Of a stretch of 45,628 nucleotides of DNA, positions 33,648 to 41,808 are shown one piece after another. Numbering within the stretch: the first letter of the stretch is position 1; each line of letters starts with the position of its first letter. The stretch spans positions 1-45,628 of IMG/VR virus record IMGVR_UViG_3300028608_000029. One strand, written 5' to 3'. Under the pieces are notes generated by a model, which ran no database searches, was not told the DNA's origin, and saw only the letters and a program-made list of their open reading frames with translations. Origin of the DNA: a virus. Position numbers and translations under genes: made by a program.

Positions 33648-35654
33648 ATGGCACGACTCCCTTTTAGCGATTCCCGTATCAATGAACGCAACATGCTGGA
33701 CCTGCGTCGGATCAACGATCGTGATCTGCCGCGCATGCCTCAGCATCCCATCCGCCAAGTCGATGACATCATGAAAGACTTGGTGGCAAACCTCATCGAC
33801 CTCATCCAAGAAGTAGCGGAGAAGACTCCTCTTCGTACGTTCTACTTCAACATGATGTCGGAAAACGGCTACGAAAACAAAGAGTTCGAGAAGTTGGTCG
33901 AACTGGCTGGTTTCTTCCTGGACTACGAGCTGACCGATGGTCGTTCTCGTGATCTGCGCGAAGCGATGGATCAACTGGACAAGATTGTCGGCATGTCCAC
34001 TGCCAACGTCGCGATGGATTATCCGGATCTGATCGAACGTCGTGAAGAACGCGCGATCGAAGAAGCAGCTCGTGTCTACGACAGTCTCGTGGACATGATG
34101 CGCGAACGTGGTCGTGGCAATGGTCGTGGTAGTCGTGGTCGTGACCGTGACGATCGTGGTGGTCGCGGTAGCGATCGTTTCACCAATCGCGACAATGGTT
34201 CGTCGAACCGACGCTACGAATCGAATCGTGGCGCCATTCGTGGATCGCGTCGTGGTGAGCCTGCTGACCGTTTCTCCAATCGTGAAGACGAGAGCGATCG
34301 TACGGATCCTCGTGACGAAATCGAAGATCGTCGTCTCGGCCGTGAAGAATCGAATGACCGCGGCAGCGATCGTTTCGATGATCGTCGGCGCGACAAGTCC
34401 AGCGATCGCGCTACTCCCCATATGCCTGGTGCTCGTGAAGAGCGTCAAACCGAATCGGCAAATGCCGCACCTGATAAGGAAATCTCTGTGACCAACAAGA
34501 CCGAACTGGCAATGACCGCCCGCGACCATGAAACGTTCTGGGCACCTTCTCAAGCATGCCCGCATCCGCTGGCAATCAACCGTCACCAAGAACTGAACTG
34601 GGTCATCACCCTGGCTGAGAATTCGGCCGATGGCTTCCAGGTCACCCGTTCCCACATCACCGACATCGATCCTCCCGTGAACTACGACGACCACGCCAGC
34701 CTGGCATTCGGAACTTCGCCGAAGAACGCCAATCGTTTCATCACCAAGCCCTTCGATCGCGAAGAAGAGCTCAAGGCTGCTCTGGAAAACGAAAACATCG
34801 AAGTGCCGGCCGTCGTCGAAGGTGTGGCTCAGCTGGTCAATGCCAAGCGTCGTCTGGATGTCGATCAGAACGTTCGCCTGGTCGCATCGTCCTACGACGA
34901 TCTGTTCGTCCAACTCGAAGCATTGCGTGTGATGCAAGAAGAAGACAACCGGACCAGCACCGGCGGCAAGGAACAAGCCGTCGAACTCGCAACGGCACAG
35001 GCCCTGCAAACGGCAACGCTGATTCTGCCGGCAGCCGATGCACTGGTGGTCGATTCGATCCTCAAGGCAACGACTCCGGCCGACATCGTCAAGAAGATGC
35101 GTGATGGTGTTCGCAACATGACGCATGCCACGTACATGTTCATCGATCGTCGCATGGCCGCGGAAGTGATGCGTGTTGTTCGCCAGAACCTGTCCGTGCC
35201 GAACGTTGGCATGACTTCGTTCGTCGACAGCTACGCCGACATGATCGAATACCTGACCAATGAATTCGGTCAAGCGTATGCTGATCTGCTGGCCGAAAAC
35301 ATCATGACCGAACTGAAGATCGCGTTCCACACGGATGCGACCGCTGACCTGTGGGCTGAAAAGCTCATCGGCATGGGCGAATCTCCGGCGCTGACCAGCC
35401 GTACCTACGGCGTGGAGACCAAGTTGGTCTACATCAACGAAGGTGCTGCGAACCTGAACCTGGACATGATCCCGGATGTGGCAAGTCAGCTGTTGTCGGA
35501 AAACGTGCCGTTCTTCTATGACCTGGCAAATACGGTCATCAAGGAAGCCGGTCCGGCCAAGCGTTTCCTGGTCGCTACTCGCGACCGTCGTGTGATCGAA
35601 TTGTCGCGTGGCTATCTGGGCGAAAACGCTCTGCTGGCCCGCGTCATCGTGTAA
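33648..35654 (+). CDS. Protein with RG/RD-rich disordered region (668 aa)
   Basis: Three parts are visible. Residues 1-150 are helical (start MARLPFSDSRINERNMLDLR). Residues about 150-270 are almost only Arg, Gly, Asp, Ser, Asn and Glu, with RGRGNGRGSRGRDRDDRGG and repeated SDRF and SNR blocks, a typical RGG/RD low-complexity tract of RNA-binding or condensate-forming proteins. Residues 290-668 form a folded, largely helical domain with GC-rich, capsid-like codons (ELATAQALQTATLILPAADA). High codon bias and position behind the capsid gene suggest an abundant protein, maybe a virion component or nucleic-acid binder. I know no family. Confidence 0.75.
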   Translation: MARLPFSDSRINERNMLDLRRINDRDLPRMPQHPIRQVDDIMKDLVANLIDLIQEVAEKTPLRTFYFNMMSENGYENKEFEKLVELAGFFLDYELTDGRSRDLREAMDQLDKIVGMSTANVAMDYPDLIERREERAIEEAARVYDSLVDMMRERGRGNGRGSRGRDRDDRGGRGSDRFTNRDNGSSNRRYESNRGAIRGSRRGEPADRFSNREDESDRTDPRDEIEDRRLGREESNDRGSDRFDDRRRDKSSDRATPHMPGAREERQTESANAAPDKEISVTNKTELAMTARDHETFWAPSQACPHPLAINRHQELNWVITLAENSADGFQVTRSHITDIDPPVNYDDHASLAFGTSPKNANRFITKPFDREEELKAALENENIEVPAVVEGVAQLVNAKRRLDVDQNVRLVASSYDDLFVQLEALRVMQEEDNRTSTGGKEQAVELATAQALQTATLILPAADALVVDSILKATTPADIVKKMRDGVRNMTHATYMFIDRRMAAEVMRVVRQNLSVPNVGMTSFVDSYADMIEYLTNEFGQAYADLLAENIMTELKIAFHTDATADLWAEKLIGMGESPALTSRTYGVETKLVYINEGAANLNLDMIPDVASQLLSENVPFFYDLANTVIKEAGPAKRFLVATRDRRVIELSRGYLGENALLARVIV

Positions 35655-35671
35655 GCACATAACCGGATGAT

Positions 35672-35697
35672 GGACTAGAGGCTAACGCCTCTAGTCC
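35672..35697 (+). terminator. Hairpin closing the RG-rich gene unit
   Basis: GGACTAGAGGC pairs with GCCTCTAGTCC, loop TAAC, 18 bases after the stop. TGATTCTTTTCACCCTCTTT follows. No TATG here. Confidence 0.75.
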
Positions 35698-35733
35698 TGA
35701 TTCTTTTCACCCTCTTTTTTCTTTGTCAAAATC

Positions 35734-36306
35734 ATGGACACTCCCTTCCTTAACACTTTCACAGCACTGGTAGGATTGGTCTGTCTTAAGGCCCTGTACG
35801 ACTGTTTCATGAACCTGTGCTCAGAAAGACAGATTCTGAACATCTTCAACCGAAAGACTAACCGATATGTCTTTTCGCAGTGCCTCATTGAGCAAGGACC
35901 CATATCTGACTCGGTCAAGCACCTGGTTGATTTGATATTGAGTGATTTCTGGTCCTGTTTTAATAGAGACCGAGATTCCATCGTGCGGAAATTCCGTAAG
36001 TATGGAAAGATAGAACTGGATGGTTACTCCATCTTACATCTAAATCAAAATGACGAAGAAATGTTAACAGCGCTTCGCGTCATCAATCAGTTGTTTCATC
36101 GCAGCTTTCAAGTAAAACTACGCGGTAAACATGAAACCAATTACAACATTGCGTTCAGCATAAACGAGTACGCTACCGATCAAAGAAAAAAGAAAGATCG
36201 GAATATGCTCGAAGAAGAGGAACGCATGGAAATACTCCGAACCAAGCTCGATGGAGTCTCTGAATTGAGTGTCATCAGAGTTCGAATGGGACTCACGGCT
36301 AAGTGA
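35734..36306 (+). CDS. Protein of unknown function with N-terminal hydrophobic helix (190 aa)
   Basis: Starts MDTPFLNTFTALVGLVCLKA; residues 5-25 could form a weak membrane helix. The rest is charged, with a helix rich in Lys and Glu near residue 150 (DQRKKKDRNMLEEEERMEIL). No strong ribosome binding site precedes ATG 35734. The gene is AT-rich with AGA/ATA codons. It stands alone between two hairpins. Function unknown. Confidence 0.65.
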   Translation: MDTPFLNTFTALVGLVCLKALYDCFMNLCSERQILNIFNRKTNRYVFSQCLIEQGPISDSVKHLVDLILSDFWSCFNRDRDSIVRKFRKYGKIELDGYSILHLNQNDEEMLTALRVINQLFHRSFQVKLRGKHETNYNIAFSINEYATDQRKKKDRNMLEEEERMEILRTKLDGVSELSVIRVRMGLTAK

Positions 36307-36311
36307 AATTT

Positions 36312-36351
36312 GACATGTTCCTGGTACTTTACAGGGACTTTGGAACATGTC
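36312..36351 (+). terminator. Classic intrinsic terminator
   Basis: GACATGTTCC pairs with GGAACATGTC; within the loop CCTG/CAGG forms a smaller stem. ATTTTTTCTTTG follows directly, making this the most standard rho-independent terminator in the window. Confidence 0.8.
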
Positions 36352-36374
36352 ATTTTTTCTTTGTCTAATGATTT

Positions 36375-36455
36375 GGAAGCCACAAACATAGCACCACCTC
36401 AAGCACTTCCGGACGCACAAAAAGTGTCGTCTGGGTGTGCGTAGCCTATGCGGCT
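36375..36455 (+). promoter_or_regulatory. Structured leader before the ribonucleotide reductase genes
   Basis: Three small stems lie in line: GGAAG/CTTCC (36375-36410), ACGCACA/TGTGCGT (36413-36442) and AGCC/GGCT (36443-36455) with TATGC in its loop. No NrdR box or known riboswitch core is visible. May hold the promoter (TATG) and an mRNA leader of the nrd operon. Confidence 0.4.
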
Positions 36456-36525
36456 CAAATTTCAGATTGTTAAATTTTAGTCCCCTTCCCCATTAACTGA
36501 AGCAGTATCAACGGAGTATAAGAAA

Positions 36526-36780
36526 ATGAGCACTCTCACCGTATTCAGCGCCCCTGGTTGCTCGCAATGCACCATGGCAAAGCAGATTTTCGACAAACAA
36601 GGCATCGAATTCGTGCCTGTCGACCTGGCGCTCCATCCGGAGAAGCGCGCAGAGATTCCTTCGGATCTGCGACAGCTTCCTATCATCAACAACGACGGCG
36701 TTTGGACCGCTGGTTGGAACACTTCCATCCTCTCCGGTATCCTCGCTTCCCGCATGCCTGCTACCCCCGCAGCGCAGTAA
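36526..36780 (+). CDS. NrdH-type glutaredoxin (84 aa)
   Basis: MSTLTVFSAPGCSQCTMAKQ places a CxxC (C12-S-Q-C15) after the first strand, as in NrdH (C-V-Q-C) and glutaredoxins. QLPIINNDG gives the cis-Pro loop, and the length is right. The protein passes electrons to ribonucleotide reductase; it lies directly before nrdA, which supports this partner. The start has CGGAGTATAAGAAA as ribosome binding site. High confidence in fold; NrdH versus glutaredoxin is decided mainly by context and the Q in the CxxC. Confidence 0.88.
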   Translation: MSTLTVFSAPGCSQCTMAKQIFDKQGIEFVPVDLALHPEKRAEIPSDLRQLPIINNDGVWTAGWNTSILSGILASRMPATPAAQ

Positions 36781-36810
36781 CCTCGCAGTTATTAATCCCT
36801 GGATATCGAC

Positions 36811-39465
36811 ATGATTCAAACCGTAGTCAAACTTGACGGTTCCCGAGAACCGTTCAACGGAGCCAAGCTTAATGCCTGGGTCCGTAAAGCGACTGGCTCA
36901 AAGATCAGTGCAGCTCAATGGTCCACCATCGCTTTGTCGGTGGTCAAGAAGCTGCCCGAAGAAGTCACCAGTATCCAACTCCAACAAGCGCTCATCGACG
37001 AGCTCGTCGCCGGTGGCTCTTGGTCGCATTACCTGCTGGCCGGTGCTCTGACCGCTACCCTCATCAAGAACGAGGTGTTCGGTTCCAAGACCATGCCGAC
37101 CATCAAGAAAGTTCAGAAAGATCTGAACGAACTGGGCCTGATGCGTGACCTGGGATATTCCGACGAAGAACTGGAAGTCCTGGAACAAGTCATCAATCAT
37201 GACCTGGATCTTCAGACTCCGCATTTCGCGCACGAGCAATTCCGAAACAAATACGCAATGCGCACCGTCCATACGGACACCGAATACGAGACGCAGCAGT
37301 TCACGTATATGCGGATGGCCATGACGGTCTTCGAGAAGCTGCCCAAAACGCCTCAGGATCGTCTCGCGACGACCATCCAGGACTGCGATGCTATCACGCC
37401 TTACGAAAGCCGTACGCGCCTGGAACACGTCATCCGCATGTATCGCCACAAGTCGAACAAGATCCTGTCTTCGCCGACTCCGAACTACAACAACCTCGGC
37501 TCCTTCCATCGCGGCTATGCTTCGTGCTGCCTGATGACTTCGACCGATGATCGTTTCAGCTTGGCTGCTGCCGATCACATCGAATACATGATGACCACGC
37601 AATCTGCTGGTCTGGGCCGAAACACCATGACGCGTTCGATCGGCGAACCCGTCCAGAAGGGTCGTTTCCTTCACCGCGGCAAGTTGCCGTACTACGGCGC
37701 CTCGGGCAAACATGCTCGTGCCAACATTCAGGGCGGGCGCGGTGGCGCACTGAACCTGTTCTTCGAATCGTTCGATCCCGAAGCTCGCGTCATCGCCGGC
37801 CTTCGTGATACTCGTGCCGCTGGCGAAAAGAGCAACCGTGAAGCGCACTATGCTTTCCTGCAAAACGGTTACTTCCTCGCCTTGGCCGCACAAAACAAGA
37901 AAGCTTTCTGCTGGAACATCAACACGGCGCCGGATCTTCACAAGGCGTTCTACGGCGATGACCTGCAAGAATTCATCACGATCTACAAGAAATACGAAGC
38001 GGACGATAAGTTCGTCAAGACCTGGTTCGATGCTCGTGACCTGCTGTTGTACGCAATGACGCAATGGGCCAGTACCGGTACGATCTATCGTGCCAATATC
38101 GATGAAATGAACCGCAACACGCCGTTCATCGATCCGATCCACAGCTCGAACCTGTGCATGGAAATCTCCGAACATACTCGTGCCTACGAAGGTCCGGACG
38201 CCATGCGCGATCTGTACTCCACGACGCTGGTTGGTTTCATTCACTTCGTCGGCCGTACTGCCGAAGGCGAAGTCTCGCAATACAAGCTGCATGCCTCGCA
38301 AGTGGTCAAGCCGCTGAACCATCGCAAGACCCGCATCTCGGCACAAGACCTGCAAGTCGGTATGACTTTCACCCACTACACCGATACGGTGACCGTGGAA
38401 GAAATCATCAAGGTCAAGTACGAGCCCGAAGTCGCCCTGTGCAACCTGGCTGCAATCAACCTGACAGAAGAACTCAGCGAAGAAGTCTACGCTGATGCGA
38501 CGTATTACTCGTTGCGTTTGGTCGACTACTGCATCCTGGAAAGCGAATACATCCTGCCCCACATCGGCGTGACTGCGAAAAAGCGCATGAACGCAGCTGT
38601 CGGCCTGATGGGTGTCGCTACCCACATGGCACGTCGTCGCCTGAAGTACAACTCGGAAGAAGGTCTGAAGGAAGGCTTCCGTATCGCCGAACGTCATTAC
38701 TGGCACTTGGTCAATGCATCGCTGCAACTGTCCAAGGAACGTGGCATCCCTGACTGGATGGAACGCTCCAAGCGTCCTGATGGTTGGTTGCCGCATGAAA
38801 ACGCCAAGCCGTATGCCTTCACGCTGGCCAACTTCGAATACGCCTACGACTGGGCTGCCAAGAAGCTGGAAATCATCGCCAATGGCGGTCTTGGACATAC
38901 GGTGATCTGCGCGTACATGCCTGGCGAATCTTCGTCCAAGGCACTGGCGGCTACGAACAGTATCTATCCGATTCGTGAGCTGGTGCTGCTCAAGACCGAT
39001 GGCGAGAGCCAAATGCGCTGGGCGGCTCCTTATGGAGACGATTCGACGTACTTCTACCAGTCTGTTTATGACCTGAGCTTGACGGACATGAACTCCTGGT
39101 ACGCCGTATTCCAGATCTGGAACGACCAGGCAATCTCGGCAGACGCGTTCGTCGACTTCAACCGTCGTATGACTACGACCGATACCGAAGGCAAGACCAA
39201 GGACGAAATCAAGCAAGCCGCAATGAAGCTCTTGACTTCGACCGAACTCTTGGAAGCGGAACTCGATCGTACCAAGAAGGGTGTGAAGACCGTGTACTAC
39301 TTCAATACGAAGATGCCGGTTGACGACACCAACAGCAAACTGCCGACCGAAAGTATCTTCGGTACGAGCACCGAAAAAGAAACTCCCGAGCAACTCGCTG
39401 CTCGTCTGATGGCCGAAATGGGCGGATCGGACGAACGTGCAGATTGCGCAGGGTGTTCTGTGTAA
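36811..39465 (+). CDS. nrdA: Ribonucleoside-diphosphate reductase alpha subunit, class I
   Basis: The N-terminus is an ATP cone (VVKLDGSREPFNGAKLNAWV). The active-site residues are present: C near 238 in YASCCLMTS, N447-L-C449-M-E451 in SSNLCMEI, C544 in VALCNLAAIN, the Tyr pair in KTVYYFNTK and the C-terminal redox pair C879-A-G-C882. MPGESSS matches the E. coli MPSETSS stretch. The enzyme reduces NDPs to dNDPs with NrdB as radical source and NrdH as electron donor. Odd: C449 and C544 are 95 residues apart against 23 (C439-C462) in E. coli, so about 72 extra residues sit between two catalytic cysteines. At 884 aa it is longer than the usual 760 or so, largely for this reason and a longer N-terminal region. 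Start ATG 36811, 30 bases after nrdH. Confidence 0.95.
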   Translation: MIQTVVKLDGSREPFNGAKLNAWVRKATGSKISAAQWSTIALSVVKKLPEEVTSIQLQQALIDELVAGGSWSHYLLAGALTATLIKNEVFGSKTMPTIKKVQKDLNELGLMRDLGYSDEELEVLEQVINHDLDLQTPHFAHEQFRNKYAMRTVHTDTEYETQQFTYMRMAMTVFEKLPKTPQDRLATTIQDCDAITPYESRTRLEHVIRMYRHKSNKILSSPTPNYNNLGSFHRGYASCCLMTSTDDRFSLAAADHIEYMMTTQSAGLGRNTMTRSIGEPVQKGRFLHRGKLPYYGASGKHARANIQGGRGGALNLFFESFDPEARVIAGLRDTRAAGEKSNREAHYAFLQNGYFLALAAQNKKAFCWNINTAPDLHKAFYGDDLQEFITIYKKYEADDKFVKTWFDARDLLLYAMTQWASTGTIYRANIDEMNRNTPFIDPIHSSNLCMEISEHTRAYEGPDAMRDLYSTTLVGFIHFVGRTAEGEVSQYKLHASQVVKPLNHRKTRISAQDLQVGMTFTHYTDTVTVEEIIKVKYEPEVALCNLAAINLTEELSEEVYADATYYSLRLVDYCILESEYILPHIGVTAKKRMNAAVGLMGVATHMARRRLKYNSEEGLKEGFRIAERHYWHLVNASLQLSKERGIPDWMERSKRPDGWLPHENAKPYAFTLANFEYAYDWAAKKLEIIANGGLGHTVICAYMPGESSSKALAATNSIYPIRELVLLKTDGESQMRWAAPYGDDSTYFYQSVYDLSLTDMNSWYAVFQIWNDQAISADAFVDFNRRMTTTDTEGKTKDEIKQAAMKLLTSTELLEAELDRTKKGVKTVYYFNTKMPVDDTNSKLPTESIFGTSTEKETPEQLAARLMAEMGGSDERADCAGCSV

Positions 39466-39536
39466 GAACCCGTTAGGAATGGAGGGAGGCTATTAGTCTC
39501 CTTCCACCCTGACCCTTATAGCCTAAATTCGAAATT

Positions 39537-40679
39537 ATGACGAACATTAACCAAGCGATTTTCAATTCGGTACTGGCTGACCACGAACGCACTCCAATCA
39601 TTCTGGGCAAGCCTCGAGGCCTGACCGATTCGATCACGAGTCAGTACCCTGTCCACACCAAGCTCTACGAGCAGCTGCGCGTGCAAGATTGGACCGAGAA
39701 AGAATTCCGGTTCGAGATGTGCGCTGTCGAATTCAAGAAGGTTGACCCGCTGGTTGCCAAGGACATGATCCGCACGATCGCCTGGCAATGGGAAACCGAT
39801 TCGACTGCTGCCAATACCCTGGCGGTCATTCTGGGCTCTGTTGTCTCCTCGTCCGAGGTCTGGACTGGTTATCAGCGCATTGCCGACAATGAATCGATCC
39901 ATGCATTGACGTATGCCAAGATCGTTCAGCAGTCTTTCGAAGAACCGCTGAAGGTCATGGCAGATGTGCTGGCAGACAAGGAAGCTCTGCAGCGTCTGGT
40001 GGTGGTTGCTGCTGTCTTCGAACGTGCTGCAATCAGTGCTCACCGCTGGGCGCTGTTCCAGCTGGCGCCGAAGCTGTATCCGCTCACACCGCGTGAACAG
40101 TACCTGATCTACGACGATATCTTCCTGTATCTCGTCGCTCTGTTGATCATGGAACGTGTGCAGTTCTCGGCATCGTTCGGTGTGACGTTCGGTATCTGTT
40201 CAACCAACACGTTCATTCCGATTGGTGACGCAGTACAACGTATCGCTCAAGACGAATTCGAAATCCACGTCCCGTTCGGTCGTGAGACTTTGACTCGTCT
40301 GGTCCAAACCGATCGTGGCGCTGAAGCGTTCAAGAACAATCGTGACATCATTATCACGATGTTGAACGAAGCAGTCGAACAGGAAACGAATTGGGTCGAT
40401 GTGATGCACGCTGACGGTCACGAAAACCCCGGTTTCGGTCCTGACGATCTGAAGGCATGGGTCTATTACTCGGCCGCTTTTCCGGCAAACATGTTTGACA
40501 TCGTCAACGATGTCAAATTCCCGAAGGTTACGGAATTGCCCTTGCCGTACATGGCCGATCGCGTGAGCCTGGCTGCACTGCAACCGTCTCCGCAAGAAGC
40601 ACCTTCCACGCAGTATCTCGTCAACGCGGTTGAACGCGACGACGAAGGTAAGACGTTCGATACCGACGGTCTGTACTAA
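39537..40679 (+). CDS. nrdB: Ribonucleoside-diphosphate reductase beta subunit
   Basis: Metal ligands and radical Tyr line up with E. coli NrdB: D88 (WETDSTA), E119-x-x-H122 and Y126 (NESIHALTY), E206 (LIMERVQFSASF) and E240 with H244 (QDEFEIHVPF). It makes the di-iron tyrosyl radical passed to NrdA. One oddity: the last ligand pair is D-E-F-E-I-H, one residue longer than the usual D-E-x-x-H, so either E240 or E242 must serve as ligand. The C-terminus ends in DTDGLY, and such an acidic tail with a terminal Tyr suits docking to NrdA. No strong ribosome binding site is seen before ATG 39537. Confidence 0.95.
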   Translation: MTNINQAIFNSVLADHERTPIILGKPRGLTDSITSQYPVHTKLYEQLRVQDWTEKEFRFEMCAVEFKKVDPLVAKDMIRTIAWQWETDSTAANTLAVILGSVVSSSEVWTGYQRIADNESIHALTYAKIVQQSFEEPLKVMADVLADKEALQRLVVVAAVFERAAISAHRWALFQLAPKLYPLTPREQYLIYDDIFLYLVALLIMERVQFSASFGVTFGICSTNTFIPIGDAVQRIAQDEFEIHVPFGRETLTRLVQTDRGAEAFKNNRDIIITMLNEAVEQETNWVDVMHADGHENPGFGPDDLKAWVYYSAAFPANMFDIVNDVKFPKVTELPLPYMADRVSLAALQPSPQEAPSTQYLVNAVERDDEGKTFDTDGLY

Positions 40680-40690
40680 TCGTGCATAGT

Positions 40691-40718
40691 CCTACTAGTC
40701 CCTTTCGGGACTAGTAGG
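40691..40718. terminator. Bidirectional hairpin after nrdB
   Basis: CCTACTAGTCCC pairs with GGGACTAGTAGG, loop TTTC. GCATA lies left (40684-40688) and TATGC right (40722-40726), completing the CATA-hairpin-TATG layout between convergent stops at 40679 and 40729. Confidence 0.8.
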
Positions 40719-40728
40719 CTTTATGCCG

Positions 40729-41799
40729 TCAAAGATCGGTGGTGTCCATACGTACGATCGAACCAGGATCGTGCATATAGAACATCTTGTTGGTAATCGG
40801 GTTGTAAAGCATTTGCCGACTACCCAACGAGTCAATCGTCTCACCAGGAACCTGAACCCATACATCATCCACGTATTCGAAAACCTGATTGTCTTTCAGG
40901 TTGTAGATGCGGTCTTTAGGGTTAGTGAAATTATCCACTCGCCAGGAAGAAAAAGCCTGGGATTGAGCAGAGAATCCATAGGAACGCTCTCCTCGGAATT
41001 TGGCAAGCAGGGGGTCGCTTGTCAAATCGATAGTGAGAAGCGTAGTAGGATCGATGGTATCCGGTGTTCCCCATTGCGTAGTTTGTATGCTAATGAGGTC
41101 GCCTTCTCGAACGATTCGAAGTCTTGCACCAGGAGCACCGTAGTTAGTCTCCATCTTGTTCCAGTTCCAGATGTTCTGCTGGAAACCAGCTTCATCGATC
41201 GTCATGGAACCAGGCTGACCATTACCCCACTTAACGGTCGTGTTTCCGTTAAGGATCATCTTGGAGTCACTACGGGAGTAGTTATAAATGACCGAGTAAA
41301 GTGCAGCAATGCCGTTGCCGCCAGGAGAACGCAGAACACTAAGAGTGTATTCGCGTTTGGTGAGCGGATCTACATACCAAGCAAGAACTACGGAAATCGT
41401 ATCGTCGTCAGCATCGGTAGAATCTAGAAGCACGTCTAGCAAATACCGATCATACTTACTCTGCGAAACTACACCGATGTACGTACCAGAGTTGGTAGTG
41501 TTTCGGATAGTGTCTTGAGCAGAGTCGTATGTCCAAGTACCAAGTTCAGCAGCATTGGCAGGTTGAGCTTCAGTCGTTCTTGCATGACTGAACCGGTACC
41601 AGCTATTGAACACTTCTCCCTGGTTAGGAGGGGAATTCTTGGTCAGATCAAACTCTGTCTGGTTGGCTACGAACCGACCAGTCTTCGTGTTCGCTTTGTC
41701 ATCGAGTAATGATGACATATTCGATTCAGAATCGGCAAATCCTTTACGGATCCAAGTCATCAGATCGGTATAGGACTTTTTCATTTTCGTCAAATTCAT
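40729..41799 (-). CDS. Fibre-like protein, tandem copy A (356 aa)
   Basis: AAGGTC precedes ATG 41799. A helical N-terminus (MNLTKMKKSYTDLMTWIRKG ... FADSESNMSSLLDDKAN) is followed by a beta-rich body with FNSWYRFSHA, WTYDSAQDTIRNTTNSGTYI, VVLAWYVDPLTKREYTLSVL and a C-terminal region KMFYMHDPGSIVRMDT. It is homologous over its full length to the next gene upstream (41809-42885). The body pattern (strand ladder, AWYVD, LRSPGG) recalls LamG-type sandwiches, but less clearly than in the genes at 1 and 8141. Likely virion surface or fibre component. Confidence 0.75.
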   Translation of the reverse strand: MNLTKMKKSYTDLMTWIRKGFADSESNMSSLLDDKANTKTGRFVANQTEFDLTKNSPPNQGEVFNSWYRFSHARTTEAQPANAAELGTWTYDSAQDTIRNTTNSGTYIGVVSQSKYDRYLLDVLLDSTDADDDTISVVLAWYVDPLTKREYTLSVLRSPGGNGIAALYSVIYNYSRSDSKMILNGNTTVKWGNGQPGSMTIDEAGFQQNIWNWNKMETNYGAPGARLRIVREGDLISIQTTQWGTPDTIDPTTLLTIDLTSDPLLAKFRGERSYGFSAQSQAFSSWRVDNFTNPKDRIYNLKDNQVFEYVDDVWVQVPGETIDSLGSRQMLYNPITNKMFYMHDPGSIVRMDTTDL

Positions 41800-41808
41800 G
41801 TCTAGACC

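Noticed and set aside
33615-35660. 681-codon open frame antisense to the RG-rich gene
   Set aside because: Thr/Ile repeat content mirrors the RG/RD codons of the other strand; no start signal.
38155-38442. Complete intein in nrdA
   Set aside because: The insert lacks the C-terminal His-Asn before a Cys/Ser/Thr and is too short; only a remnant is conceivable.
36898-39393. 831-codon open frame antisense to nrdA
   Set aside because: Same effect; nrdA on the plus strand has all catalytic residues.
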